Shown here one piece after another: positions 11,419 to 25,101 of a stretch of DNA of 64,000 nt. Below the pieces are notes generated by a model. That model was given only the letters and a program-made list of their open reading frames with translations. It was not told the origin of the DNA and made no database searches. Each line of letters begins with the position of its first letter. Position 1 is the first letter of the stretch. This DNA comes from Acanthaster planci. Its lineage: Eukaryota > Echinodermata > Asteroidea > Valvatida > Acanthasteridae. The position numbers and the translations under genes are program-made. The stretch lies in assembly GCF_001949145.1 (NCBI RefSeq), contig NW_019091484.1, positions 420,642-484,641 on the forward strand. Direction: 5' to 3'.

Positions 11419-12457
11419 CTTAGATGAAAAATAACCTTTTCACATCATTTCCGAAGCACGACGACCCTGATTATCTGAGAGTGCTTCTCTGTCATGTTTG
11501 GTTAGGCTTGCTTTAGACGAAGGGTTCAGGGCTCCAGGCGATGAATTTTTCTTTGACGCGATGTTGTTTTGCGGGGAGAGGAGGTTATTGCCGTGTGCTT
11601 ATACAACTATGAATCATCAAAGAAAAGGAACTATAGAACACAAGATATCAAATAATCCAGCATTCTTTGCATTTTGTGGGCACAAATCAATGCAAAATTG
11701 AAATTTGCTCCCAGAAATGATATCACGGTTTTGGTCTTGAATATGGAAATTCATGTGATTACACAGAACCTCCAATACCTTTTATAAAAATTGAAAAACG
11801 CACTACTTGAAATATAAAGGTGCGTTTTAAAGATGCGTACACGTGTATGGGGAAAACTGCATTGCACATACCCTTCAATAGAGCAAAATATGACATAGCA
11901 GATTATTAATTTGTGATTCGTCTCGTAGGCAACAATCTGTGTGGGGGAGAGGAAGGCATTGGGGGGGGGGAGAAGGCGGTTAATACGGTCTTTTTATGGT
12001 TAAAATGTCTGCACAATCGGAGCAGGAAATCACAGTGCCACAACTACCTGCCAAAGATGCACCGACGACTAATAACTTGCCCCAAATAATAAGATTTCGT
12101 GCTTGGAAATGTCAACAAGACTCCCGAATCAAAAGCCAGACGAGACAGGTTGAAAGGTGACACTTGTCTCTCTCTTTCGAGAAGAAAATGGGAATGGCCT
12201 ACCGCGAGGCTCTCTTTTCTTTATTGTTCATATACATCAGGGTCGTGCCCAGGGACAAAAGGCTCATGGAGAGTCCAACCAAAAACAAGAAAGGGGGGGG
12301 GGGAGCAAGAGGGCATAATCTTCACACATCGACGCCCGTCGAAAACAGGGGCCCCCAAAAAAAGGACTAAATATCTGGTTTCGTATACGCGACGAGGAAC
12401 AATGTTGGCGCGTGGTACAGCAGGATCCATTTCTAAAATTGTTGTGTCTTTTTTTTT

Positions 12458-12861
12458 TTGTCCCTGGAGGCGGGCTGTGTTGACGCCAGTATTTGTCACC
12501 GCCTCTTAACAATAACCGGCCTCCCTGCAGGGCGCGCAGAAAGTGACTTTACGGCCTCTGGTGGTGCTTGCTTGCGAGGAACTTGTTTTGGAGTAGATTT
12601 TGTTGTTCTGCTTTCTGGTACTCGTGTTTGTAGGTGTGGGGTCGGGGGTTGCTTTTTAAAGCCTACTGGCTGCAGACAAAACACACGTGAGGAATCTGAT
12701 TGTTTGGTACCAAGATCGAGCCGTGCCGACAAAAAGGGCCGCAACAGGTCGCGAAAACAGCGACGAAATGGCGCACTATATTGGACGGGGGGTGTAAACA
12801 GCCTCGAAACGATGTGGACACAAGAGGGCGCCTGACACACCCCTACCAAACTCGAATGCAC
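12458..12861. other. Overlapping open frames on both strands, unrecognised
   Basis: A plus frame (12458-12835, 125 codons) and a minus frame (12496-12861, 121 codons) overlap almost fully in a CpG-richer block. Neither shows a signal peptide, domain or splice context I recognise. Probably chance frames in GC-rich DNA. Confidence 0.35.
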
Positions 12862-13370
12862 CGCAGTGCATCAGCTCAGGCCGGGTTCAATACTTTTTTT
12901 TAAACTGAAAAACAAGGAAACATCCAAAACAAAAGAAACAAACACTCCACATAAGTCAAACACTCAGTACATTTTTATTCTATTTACAGTGTACAAAAAT
13001 GACAAATAAAACATTGTAGCCGAAGTAAAAAATCGGGATGGGGAATTTAACCAAGGTAAATCAAATTTGTTACCAGCTTAGAATTACCACAAACCTCTAC
13101 CCTACACCAAACACACCTGTCTTTTATTTACAAGCGCTGCCTACCTTTTTGTGTTGGCGGCAGGTGTAGCAGCTGTAGAGGGCTCCCCTTTGGATGGCAA
13201 CATCTTTTGCCTCAAAATGCATACTTCCAACAGTAGTGTTTAACACCGGTGTGACTGGGGGCCACTTATTAGGGGGCCTCATTTTCAAAAGGGGTGCATT
13301 CATTGGGTTCGATCACAGTTAAAGCACTGACCAAGATGGACTTCCATTAGATTTTTTTTGGGTTCTCTAT

Positions 13371-13457
13371 TTTTTTTTGGGGGGGGGGGATTGGGGGATG
13401 CGGGGGGATGCAACCATGTCCAACCTAGTTACACCCACTGGTGTCAGGGGGGGGGGG
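13371..13457. repeat. Poly-T/poly-G tracts with strong G-quadruplex potential
   Basis: On the plus strand: a T run, then about twelve G, then GGGGG, GGGGGG and later eleven G (13447-13457). Four or more G-tracts lie within 90 bases. Confidence 0.8.
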
Positions 13458-13999
13458 TGTTTTGATTGAGGAGTTAGCAGTGTCTTGACAGCTATGCTAA
13501 ACTGTTTAAACATTCTGAGAGTTATAATTTTGCTTCCTTATTAACAGCTAGCCATCTTTGTGTATTTAAGAATTTCTTTTAAGAAACATAAGAAAAGAAG
13601 GTTATTTTTGGTTTAAACACCTTTGTAACGAATACTACATGTATTTACCAAATAACAGGGTCGAGGCAGGGTCTTAATTTTTCATCCATGTTTAAGTACG
13701 GCTTATGTTAAGAAATATCCTGAATTTCTACTCAGAAATTCTTGTATTATCTCTGCAGTAAATGAACAAGCTGACAACCTGTCAAGATAGGAGAGATGCT
13801 ATGAGACAGATGTATCCAGCTGGACATAACGAAAAATATCCATCATCAGATCCAAGACAACAGGGACTGACTCGTAGGGTGCTCATGTATCTTAGACGAG
13901 GAAAGGTCGTTTGTGACACAAAGAGTGAGGGGCAAAATAAACAGCATGCTACAGCATACTAGATATGTAACACCAGAGTCCTGATGATGATCAGTGCAG

Positions 14000-16900
14000 A
14001 CTGCTGACCTTATGACCTCTCACCTCTGACACACGGGGAGCTCCTGTGCATTTTCACTTTAACACTTGTCATTTACAGATCTTCCAATCAGTTGTGGTTT
14101 TAATACGCACATGACGCAAACTAAACAAAAGAAGGCAAAGAATGTAAACTACGGTTTTGTTGAAGGGTGAACCCCCCTCCCGAAACTATGTCTAGCCCAT
14201 CCCCTCCACTTCTAGATTTTCTAAGTTATTTGGACATTTTACTGACCAGCAAATACATGTATCTAGATTTCCAAACAAATTTCTGGAAATAATCCTTTAA
14301 TATGAGTTGATTCCAAAACCATTCTCCCCCTTGCCAAATATATAAACCACAACCGGTGTTCACATGAAGCCCCCTGGTAACCAGTGCTTTTATAAATCTG
14401 GCCAGAAATGTACCAACTCAATGGCACAAAATACCAACGTGCAATTGGTTAATTGATTAGTTGGCAAAAAACAGAACAAGAAAAGTTTCAAGCAAAACAC
14501 TAGAATAATACAAACAAGGGACAACAGAACATCCGAATAAACCCTCTCCCCCAGACGTTTTGCCTCTCTGAAGGCTGCCTTTTCCACCAAGCCAAACTCA
14601 AAATCTTATCTTCTAACCCTTGTGATCATGAAGCCCTTGTCCTCAAAGGCTGTGTCAAAACAGCCTCTGTTACTTTTTAACCCATGGTGGTCTCTGTGTG
14701 TTTTTCACACTCAACATTATTCAACTAATGAAAGGAGTGTGAGGGGAAGAATTCTGGCTATCCAACCCTGGTCTTGGGAGGTGATGTTACACTGTGAAAC
14801 GAGGTTCACACTTGAGTTAGAAGAGGCAAACAGGAGATATGTCTGTAGGGTGGGCCAGCATGGAGCTGAAGGGGGGGGTGTACGGCCTAGGGGGGAAGAG
14901 GTTGGAGGGATGGGGAGACACCCCGAGGTGTGAAACCAAATTTCTCTCTGTTTGCGGACCACTTCCCCCTGAATGGCTTGGGTCTTCCGTTACTGAGCAA
15001 ACTTCTCCAACCAGCAGTCAGGGGCCAGATGCAGAGATGACCATGGACTGACCATGAGAGAGAATCAGATTGATGGGGGAGAAAATCCATTGCAATGCGA
15101 GCCTTGAGGTGAGGGCACGGTGGTGGTCTGAGGCAGGTTAAGGTCCTAATGGTCATCGGACTGCAATGAAACAAAGGAAAAAAAAACAAAAAAAAAAACA
15201 ATCTCTCAGTGTTAATTCCCTGCGAGTGGGAGTTTAGCAGAGTATGTGTTTGACCTGTTACCACTTGGCAACGTTTTGCTAGAAAGACAGAGTGGCCAAA
15301 TCTCAACAAGAAGATGCCGGGTAGCTTACTTCTCAGTTGCATTTTTTTTTCACACGAAAGAAGACCAGCTTGTGGGATGCACATGCATTATGGATGGATT
15401 CCATCTAGCATGCTTGATTTGGACCGGGCCTTTTTCATAAGGTGCGGTGGAAACGGAAAAGCCTCACTGTTCTAAATGGAACCTGGCCCTCTTCCCACCA
15501 AAAAAAGCAAAAATTTTCTGTACTCCAATTGGTATAAATTGAAGCTTTTACCAAAGATGACACCACTGCACTGCTCATCGAACATGAAACTCTGTACAAG
15601 CACAAAGCCACATAAATCGCTGTAAACGTGTAAAAAAAACCTTTTGAGAAGAAGGAAAATGTGCTTGAAAATTGAAGTTAAAAAAGTAACTATTTCAGGA
15701 CTCTTGTAAGCGGGCTGATGAAAGTCAAGCAATTTCACCTGCTCCAAAAAGTAAAAACTGACAGCAAAACTGGTCTCAGGAAGCAGCTGCGATTTAAAAA
15801 ATGCACAGTGACACAAAGACATCCGAATTTGCTAAGAGACCGAAACTGATGAATAGTGTTGGCCATTTAACCCGGCTGAAAACTTACAGGAGAGGGAAAA
15901 AAATACAGGCTCATCACCCAATAATCCTCCTTTCCGCTCGGACGAGCTCTCAATAGCCCAGACATGTCACCCTCCTTTTGTTCTGTTAAATTCCCCCAAA
16001 TCCTCCTTATGTTTCTCTCCTCTCCCCTTTGAAAGGGGCACCCAACCTGGGCCAGATTGCGCTATTGTTTCCCCCTGGTCCGGCATAGATTACATCTTGT
16101 GAATTACCTCCAATTAGCCATCCCACAATGGGAACGGATACGAATCATTGGTTTCTGCAGGCTGGTTATTACCACGACAACGAGATGCACACACTCTCAC
16201 TCCCCTCATGATAATCTCCGACTCAAGAAAGCAACCACCAGACATGCCGTCCAAGCTCATTAAAACTACCAGAAACAATTAACAAATTTCAAAGAGAGGG
16301 AAGGGAGGCCTACCCACACAAGTAATTATGAGTTAAGACTGTGTACGACCTTTCCAATCTAGATCGCTTGTAAATATAATCACACTGGTGTTCCATCCCC
16401 TATTTCTTCAGGCGAGGGTTAGAACTGGAGGACCTCCATTTCACTGCGCTGAGACAATGGAGGAAATCTCTTCCAATGAACAAAAGAAATCTGTGTAATC
16501 CTTGCCTTTGTGAAATCTACCACCCGTCTTTTCCGAGGTCATCACATTGTCTTGTTTCAAGCCCTCTCCTGCTTGCAATTCCCACGTTGGCGGCGAGTAA
16601 TTATTTCACCTGTTTATGCAAATTATTTGTGATTGAATTTGGCACGTTCTGCTTCAGGTCTCTGTTTCCTTCGCTGTCTGTCCTAATCCCGACACAGAAT
16701 CTGCAGTAACTTGTCAAATCATTTTCTCCTCCCCCCCCCATTTCTAAGTTTGGGTTAATCTGGGGCCAGGTAGCTACTCAACACGACTGCTAATCAACAG
16801 GGGACAAATTGCTTTGGAAGAGGCTGGCTCTGTGCTTAGGACTTCCATTTCAGTCTCTACACTCGGACAGCTCAGAGTGATTTGTCTCGGGTTTGTCTCT

Positions 16901-19900
16901 GTTTCCCTGTGCCCCCGTGGCCACTCTTCTGTGACGGTGTGTATCTGAGGTTCTTTTAAACATCTAATCACTGTAAAGGGAGCCAATCAATCTGTATTGT
17001 TTATTAAATCAAATATATTCAGATTTTGGAAGCACAGCTCGGAGTGTTTATTTCCTCTTTCCTATTTCCCTGCCCCCTTGGGGGAGGGGCTCACGGGGTG
17101 TTGTATAAAAGAAGAAAAGATGAGCGTCAAGTGCCAACTATATGCACAATCCAGCATGCATCATGTTGAAACAGTTTTTTGACAGGATTAGTCAGTATTT
17201 ATCTTCTGGCTGGACAGGTTGCATCATAAGAATGCCCCTCTGTCCATCCCTATCTATCCCCCGGTTTAGCTGAGTGCTATCCACTCTGCCATGCATGTAC
17301 ATTACACTGTATGTCTCATATCATCTCCATTCTTCCGTCTCTTAACGGTACACAGGACTTAAAGATTAGCCACTGTGATATGGTTAAGACCTACTAATAT
17401 TGCAAGTCAGATTTTTTGTTGTTGTTAAAAGAGTGGGCACCGGTCGGAGAGAGGTTGCTGTGGGCTGGGGGAGGGGGGGAGGTTCGAGTCACCCAATCTG
17501 GATCCCTCTTTGTTGCTGTTCCAGTGATTGCACGAGGGAAGTGATGAAGACGAGGGGGAAAATGCATCGAAGATGGGGGAAGGGAGGTCTAGATGTGATG
17601 ATTGTTACAAGGTGTGGGGAAAACGGAGTGGGGATCTCCTGCTGGCTGGCGTCACGAAAGAGGTGTGAATGTGGCGAAACAACCCCAGTCACGCTGCATG
17701 CCGTGCGTGCGGCCTGTGATGACTCATGAAAAACCCCTTCTGTATGGAATGTCTTATGCAGTGCAAAGGAAACAGTACTTTGTAAGTACTGGTGCTCAAA
17801 AGTGTCTCAATCACAATCTTTGGTTTTAAATAATTTTTTTTAGGGGGGGGTTGCAAATTCACTCTCTCTATTCTGCCTCCCCAAAATGCTTTCCAGTGTA
17901 AAACTACACAACAGCACTTACGAGGCGCACAAAATCCATTGAGATGTACTCTTGAACACTAACTGGTCCACAAAAGTAAAATGGACAGAATAAGCCAGTG
18001 GGAAAAGGTTTTTCAGAGAGAGGAAGGCGTCAAATGCTCACAACATTTTCAAAGCATCCCACACCAGCGACTGCCATTCATTAAAGTTGCTCTTTGCACA
18101 ACATCCAGCGAGGTGGTTGAAGGAATACAAGTAACCCATATGATGTGAGATATGGGACGGAGAGAATCCCCCCCCCCGCCTTTGTGTTGGTCATTGTTTG
18201 ATCGGAATCTCAGAAATTCTTTACAGACTTCTAGGGGGATGTGTTAGGTGACAAAAGTCTAGAGTGTGCTATAGGCTTTCGATGCTATAGATTTATCTTT
18301 GTCTGCATCTGCGTCATACATGACCGCTTTCTCCTGCGACTCTCCGAAGAACCCCGCCATAATCCTGTTCTTGTCGTGGTGAACTCGAGGTTTCTCCACA
18401 ATGTGTGGCACTTGGATCTGACATTTTTGTTTTTCGGGGGGGGGGGTGGAAGAGGAGGGGGATATACCAGTAACTGCCGTGTTGTTATTGTTATTTATTG
18501 TGCAAAGGCGGAGGATGTGATGTTACAGCAAGAATCCCTTGGCGGATTGGCCCGATGGTGGCCTTTCAATAAACGTCCCACCATCAGTCTTTTTCAATCA
18601 CGGCTTGGCGGGGACAGTCAAAGCGCAACAATCCCAGTGAAGGGGGGGAGGGAGAGATCCTGACACCTCCGCTCTCCCCTCCGCTGGCGACCGTCTCATC
18701 TATTATTCAGGGCGTTACGTGGTGCAGTCACGCTCCAACAGAGTAAGGGATGATCTTTTACCATCGCTTGTTCCAAGTTTTTTTTTCAAGGGATGGCGCT
18801 TCACGTTTAGGGTCTAACTACACATACGAAGGCTAAGTTTCATGCAGCTGCAATTTGGTTAAAAGCAAAAGTATTTTAGGTTTTTAACAAACCGGTGTTA
18901 CAGTCAGAGGGAAGAGGAGGAAAAGGGGACAAGGCTGATTCGAGTTCAGAGACTTTCCTCCCAGAGATGTCCTCATGTTAATTTAGCTACTGGAAACAAA
19001 TAAGCATGTGTGAACACCCACGTATGCATAACCACATGCAACCAATGTGCAAGTCCCTCAGTATGCTCAGCGCTGGGGACACACCGTTGCTATAAGAAGT
19101 CAAAGTTCCTCCTCGCTCTTTGAAAGAAAAGTTTGCGGCACAGAAAAAAAAAGAGATTGAGGAACAGACCTGGGACAGCTTTGCAAGTAACTTCGCCACC
19201 TCTTAATGTGACCAAAAAAACATTGGGCCTTCAGATCATTAATACAGGTTTCATTGGAAAGAGCAGAACTGGTACAATTATTCGACTGTGCCAATAGATG
19301 AACATTCCTTGTATAGATTATGACATGGATTTGGTTTCCTAACAAACATGTAAGGACTGAGAGTTCTGTGTTTCCACGACAGCAGCGACCTAGTTTCAGT
19401 ATTTCCACTCTCTATCAACATCTATCCCATTTATATTCATCCAATTTGTAAGCTAAGTGCACATACAAAATATAACAAATCCTGACGATAGGAGACCAGT
19501 CTTGTTTTTTAAATTTTACCCTCAGCATCTGCCAGTCAATGAAGATCAATTTTAAGAAGAAAAAAAAATCCCTCACTGGCAAGTACAAGTATGCCAAAAA
19601 TTCTTTTTCTATGCGTGTGTGGTACTTGATGTTATTTTACAGACGTGGACAAACAAGATTGTCATGTGAAGTGCGGGGAGGAGGTTGAAGGAATCGACCG
19701 TCAGTCCTGCCTCCTTCTTTTACCCCTGAAATGAAGGCGAAATCATCAAACCACAAGGGCAACACGGGTGCATGGCTGTCTTGCCACAATTTGCATCTGA
19801 GCACATGTGTATCAGTGGACAACTTGGGAAGGATTTTGATAGATCGGGCCATTCCATGCTCAAGAAAAAAAGAAAGGATTACAAAAAAAGAACTGCTTCT

Positions 19901-22149
19901 TAAAATACACTTGCTAATCTTCCTCCCTGGCAAGCAAACACTGCAAAATATTCAAGTTCTCTTTGTGCAGCCAGCAAATACAAGTTTGCCCACCATTTCC
20001 CACGTTGCACTGCCAAAAATAGCCTTTCCTTGGCAACCGGTATTGTAAATTGGCCCCATCTGACTATTCAGTTCCCTTTACCCAACAAAACCCTGATTGC
20101 AATTCTCAGCTTCAAAGTTTCTCAGTCGATATGATGCCACTTAGTCACGATCCCCAGCCACATGATGTGTTTGAGTTTAATAGCTTCCAAATACAGTGCT
20201 CTCCACAACAAATACGAAAGCAAATTGAAACCTTCCATCACACCTCTGTCATATTCCACAGGTCTAAGGCTCTAACCAAGCATCAGCTAATTGCCTGGGT
20301 ACAAAATTAAATCATGATAGAAGAAAAAGGTCAGTTTTAAGAGAAAACAAAATCAAACCAGCCAAACAGAAAGTCACTGTATGATAACATCAAGTTGGGA
20401 CTAATTGAACAAAGTTTAGCCAAAAGGAAGCTGAGGTTCACTCAAGTCCAGTGAGTCTTAAAATCCCTTTTCCTGATCAAGAAATGCAATAAATTAAGCA
20501 CTGTTACAAGTACGTTCACTACCACTGAGCAAGATGTGACAATAGCTTCTTGCCAGGGTTGCAGGCGAGTCCACCACATGTCCTTTCAGAAGTCCAGTCA
20601 CAAGACCATTCATAAGTAACAGCCTGGTGAACGACGACAAAAGCATACGTCTGTCACAGTTCATTAGAATAGATTGTGACTAGGCATAAGACTGAATGCC
20701 CAGTAATGGACTTGACGAAAATCACAACAGCACTACTCTCCTTGCTGGGATAAAACACTCCACTGTCCTACTCGACACACGGACATGTATACAGGTTAAA
20801 TTCCAATTGGCAAACGGTTACCACCAGATCATATTTATCTGATGAGGGTAAGTAACCGGTCCCCATCGCCGGTTTCCACTTGTCAACAATGAACAATAAT
20901 GAACTGGAACTGATCCATCCAATCATTTCTTACAATGCAACTGACTGCCATCAAACGGCAATGACACAAATTCTCTCCTCTGTTTACCATACTCATTGTG
21001 CTGGACACAGATAACTGACCCCAGCCAAACGCTGGTGAATCTAGTTGCCCCAGTTTCCAGGACCATGCATGGGAGCCTGATTGATATCGGAATGACCAGA
21101 AAGTGGTCCTCTAATAGCCCAATTTCTCCCCCTCTCCGACCATCAATCATGCAGCCCCTGCCGAGTCATCCGTGACCGCCGCTGCCAACTCCCAACCCCC
21201 CAAAAACCAACGGTCCAAGACTCAGAGAGTCACAGAGCGTGACCACACTCATTAACAACACTCCAACGGGCTTGAGCCATCGTCCTTGCTCCAGCTGTCC
21301 AGTTAGTTTTATTTATCACACCAGAAAGGGCCGAATGGAGGGAAATATTGGTGTTTGATCACACGGAGCACTGAAATTGAATCATACTGGCGCAGCAGCT
21401 GGCTGTGGACTTATCTTTTGTGACTTTTCTTTTGTCCTAGACTTCCACTCTAACGCTAACATTAACCTTTTCCTCCCACTCACAAAAGCAAACAGTCAAA
21501 CAAAATGTCTAACAGTTCAAACAGAAGAAGAACTGAACTGATGCAATTAATTCACACAAATCTACCTTTAAAAAGGGCTCATTTCATCAGGGTGTCATGA
21601 CTTTTTGTAACACTGCCCTATATTTCTTACAATTCATTCACAGGAAGGGCCTTCACTAATCTGCCATCCCGCTCAGATCAGTCACAGTGAACAGAAGGCC
21701 TGATGAGAATTGCAAATCTGAATCTTTGGAACATCCACCAGGGAAAGAGTTTCTTGGTCTGAAAATGGCATAACTTTCATCCAACCAAAGAAATCTATTG
21801 TATATGTACATTAGCTATGTACATGTAGCCTGGTCTAAACGTTGTGAAGCCACCTGCTTTCTGATTAATCAAACGCGTACGCATGTACACACAAGCCCAT
21901 TTTCAACTTTTTTGCCGCTTGACATGACAGAAACAAGAACATTCCACTGAACAAGGACGTCAAACATTTATTGTTGAACCTTCAAGCTCAGTGCATGTTG
22001 AAACATAAGATTATTTCAAGAGGATGCAAAACAAAATGGGAATAAACAACGATCAACTTTAAAATGGGTGATGTCAGGGAAACTAAGTAAACATCTAGGC
22101 CAACAGCCACACACAAACATCAGAACAAGAAATCCTTGCAAACAAACTT
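14000..22149. other. Gene-free stretch, 14.0-22.1 kb
   Basis: No exon supported on either strand. Frames such as minus 14887-15384 (165 codons) show a low-complexity Phe/Leu run from a poly-A tract and no domain. Poly-G runs occur near 17475 and 18436-18446. Confidence 0.6.
16420..16720. promoter_or_regulatory. Candidate enhancer-like block with octamer motif
   Basis: Contains an exact POU octamer ATGCAAAT (16616-16623) next to AGTAATTATTTCACC and GTGATTGAATTTGG, within a non-repetitive segment. Such arrangements are common in developmental enhancers. Nothing in the sequence alone proves activity or conservation. Confidence 0.2.
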
Positions 22150-22393
22150 GGGTTATTCCAGAAATTAGGGGTCCATATTTATTTTTGTCCGTCACATCTG
22201 ACAAATGATTTTGTAAGTTCAGCACACATTTTCTAATTTCCACGAATGATGAATTAATGCAAATTACCTGCCAAACAAATAGTAACAGTTTGAAATCAAT
22301 TCCGGTGATATTTCCACATCAAATAACAATGGTCAGATGTAACAGGAACACAAAAATGCCACACTTTTGGACCCCTAATTTCTGGAATTATCC
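22150..22393. mobile_element. MITE with about 55-bp terminal inverted repeats, 244 bp
   Basis: The left end GGGTTATTCCAGAAATTAGG... and the inverse of the right end GGATAATTCCAGAAATTAGG... match for about 28 bases with 2-3 changes. Looser matching then continues to CACATCTGAC / TACATCTGAC. It has no coding capacity. No clear target-site duplication, so the superfamily is unassigned. Confidence 0.8.
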
Positions 22394-22805
22394 AAAATAG
22401 CCAACCTTTAGGTTTTAAAAACCAAGCAAAAATAACCAACCAGAAGGATTAAGTAGAAAATTGACATGACCACACAACATGCTAATAAACACGACATTAG
22501 ATCTATTGCCATTTTTAAGGGAAAACATGCTGCCTGCTACATAAAATATTCATTCAACTGAACAAAGAGGATGTATACTGGCAATACAATAACAATCACA
22601 GCAAAATAAAACTAAATCTAATTCATAATTAATATCAGCTTTACAAACCAGACAGCTATCATGCCTTTCTGTCGCTGAAGAACCCAATTAAAAAAAGAGC
22701 CTAGGGTGAAAAAAAAAAGGGAGCCAATGGTTTCTTTTTTTTTCTCCGGGAAAACAACCTCCCACATGGTCTGAGATCTCTTCCTGCCTTCAAGGTAGAT
22801 AGCAT

Positions 22806-22823
22806 GAGAGAGAGAGAGAGAGA
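22806..22823. repeat. GA microsatellite
   Basis: Nine GA units. Confidence 0.9.
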
Positions 22824-23108
22824 TTTCTGAGAGGTGTTGTTGCCTATTTAGGTGGACAGATGGAAAATTGGCTTCTTGATGGCGGGACAATGTGAGCACA
22901 GAGCCCCGAGAACCCAACCAGCTGAGCCACTGCTAGAGTCAGGCCCCAGCCCTGCCATGCCGTGTGACATAAGGGAAAAAAGCCTGTCCGGCCGGTCGGC
23001 ACGGTGACGAGAGAGCACCGTGCATAACCCTCAGGCAGTGTAACAAGTACGAGATGGACGACTGGAGGCAAAACGAGGAGGGGGGGATGTGAAAGACAGA
23101 GGGAGAAA

Positions 23109-23127
23109 GAGAGAGAGAGAGAGAGAG
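23109..23127. repeat. GA microsatellite
   Basis: Nine GA units. Confidence 0.9.
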
Positions 23128-24289
23128 GCGATTGACCATGTCACGGTGAATCACTCCGTGTTCCTGACGACAGCTCGCTGGCTTGGCTGAGCTGAGCCTC
23201 GGCTGCGGGGGTGACGTGGATTAGTCGGGGATCTACACTGGAGATTTAAACTGGGAATAACAGGCTTTCTCCACGGTAATAATGCTATTCATTGGGATTC
23301 CGTGTGTTAATGTAAGCGCAACATCAGGGATGATTCACTGCGGAATGAGAGTCTGGAACACTCAAAAAAAATTGCCAAACAGTGAGTGTGGGAAATGCAA
23401 AGCTGGGAATGAGGAGGTAAATGATCAAGGAAAAGAGACATTCGAGTTTTTAAAATTATCCATTAATTTGTGATACAAATCTTGCTCGGTACACATAAAT
23501 GAAACTTTGGCCATCGTTTGCTGAAAATGAAGAAACCTGTTGTTTCATTACAGGAAGAGGAACGTAAACCGGGGAAAAAGGACAAGTAGAAATTGGAAGG
23601 AAAAGGGACACACAGAAACCCAGAGGGGAAATACTAACTGTGTTCATGAAAGGAAAAGGAAAGTGGGAAAATATTGCTGATAGAAATAAGATTGCAAGAA
23701 AAGGAAAAGGTGTTGATCCTTCTCTAAACATGAAAGATTGCATAAGTTGGCAGGATCTTGAAGCTATGGCAACAAGAAAACACTTAACATCATTACAACA
23801 AATGGCTTTGCTTATAATTCTGCTAAGCCTTCCAAAAGGCCTCTTACTGCCATATTACAGATGCTGAACTTGGGCCATCACACCCTGAACTAATTTCAGA
23901 GAGTGAGTTATGAGATGTTGAGCCTTAAACTCGTTGATGCAATGAATATTGCTCTTACATCTTATACTTTTCTGATCTTAATTTCTCTTTTTTCTGGCTC
24001 CTTGGTTTCCATACAGCTGTCATGCTGGAGATTTTGTTTATTGTGCACTGCTTGTACGAGTGGCAAGTGATAATGGCGACATTTGTCATGCTTAGGTTAC
24101 AGAATAAGTCAATGACAATATTCTACATGACTTTGTTTCAGAGTTTCAAGCCTTGCTCTGCTTGACTCCCTGTAATATTTCAATATTTGCATGTACGTTA
24201 CTGGTTTCAAAGAGAGCAAGCTGAATGTTAGATACATGTATCTCATATATCTTAGTTGAGACAGGAGTTAATAATCAAATTTAGTGGGT

Positions 24290-24400
24290 TTAGACATGGT
24301 CCATGCCCAACCAAACCCTGATGAACAAGAACAGTAGCTGGATTTGAACCAAGACCGTGGAAATAAAGAAGACCCGGCAGCACCAAACACAAATTAGTTA
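24290..24400 (-). repeat. tRNA-derived SINE fragment
   Basis: On the minus strand, an A-box-like TTTGGTGCTGCCGGG precedes a good B box (GGTTCAAATCC). The downstream part GTTCATCAGGGTTTGGTTGGGCATGG resembles the copy at 32880-32990. No acceptor-stem pairing is visible. Confidence 0.45.
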
Positions 24401-25101
24401 CAAAGCTTGAAGCAACTAAAATCAGTTTGCAAGAAGATTGTGATATTTCACAGGATCATTGGCCATGTATCCTATTGTGCCATTTTAAGGGCATTTTGAT
24501 TTTCATGCTAATGCACATTTGCATATTCCTTATGAACAAGTGTGATGTCATGCAGGGCAGAAATCTCAGTAAGAGCTGCTGCTGCACTTTTATTTTATGA
24601 GAAAGAGCTTACGAGCAAAGTTTTCTGACACAGGTTTTCTGATTTGTCTGGAAAAGCATGGAAAATATCCAAGCTAAAAAGTGCATTTTTCAAGGAGAAT
24701 AAGGCAAAGGATAAGGCAAAAAGTTTCCTCACCTTTAAAACTAGAAAGTTGTGCAAACAAGTTCTTAAGCAAACTTCACTTTGTGGACCTTAAAACACGT
24801 GGATTGACGAGGGCTTATAGATTAACAAAATGCAGCAAGAGAAAGTTCACTACTGGGTCTGAATAGATCAAATCATTTGTAATCATTTAGATGGACTTGT
24901 AATATTTGGAGTGTAAACATTCAGACAGAAGCCAAGTCCTTAGTAATCCCCCTTTTCCTGTCTTGTCTTGTCAAAATATTGTGCACATATTCGAGCTTGA
25001 AATGATAAATACAAATGAGATTTCCCATCTTGTTTTTGCTTCTTTTTTTCATCGTTTGCAAATAAGTTGCCGCAGCTATTGAATTAACCAACGAAGCCTG
25101 A

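Larger units (their letters stand above)
11419..13999. other. Gene-free stretch, 11.4-14.0 kb
   Basis: Contains poly-G runs at 11961-11970 and 12293-12303, the unrecognised overlapping frames at 12458-12861 and the G-rich block at 13371-13457. No exon is supported. Confidence 0.55.

Noticed and set aside
12458-12861. Two overlapping open frames of more than 120 codons on opposite strands
   Set aside because: GC-rich DNA with few stops; no domain, start context or splice evidence on either strand.
14887-15384. 165-codon minus-strand open frame
   Set aside because: Includes a Phe run translated from a poly-A tract and no recognisable domain or splice structure.
22895-22990. A-box-like TGGCTCAGCTGGTTGGG on the minus strand
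   Set aside because: No B box within the expected distance downstream.
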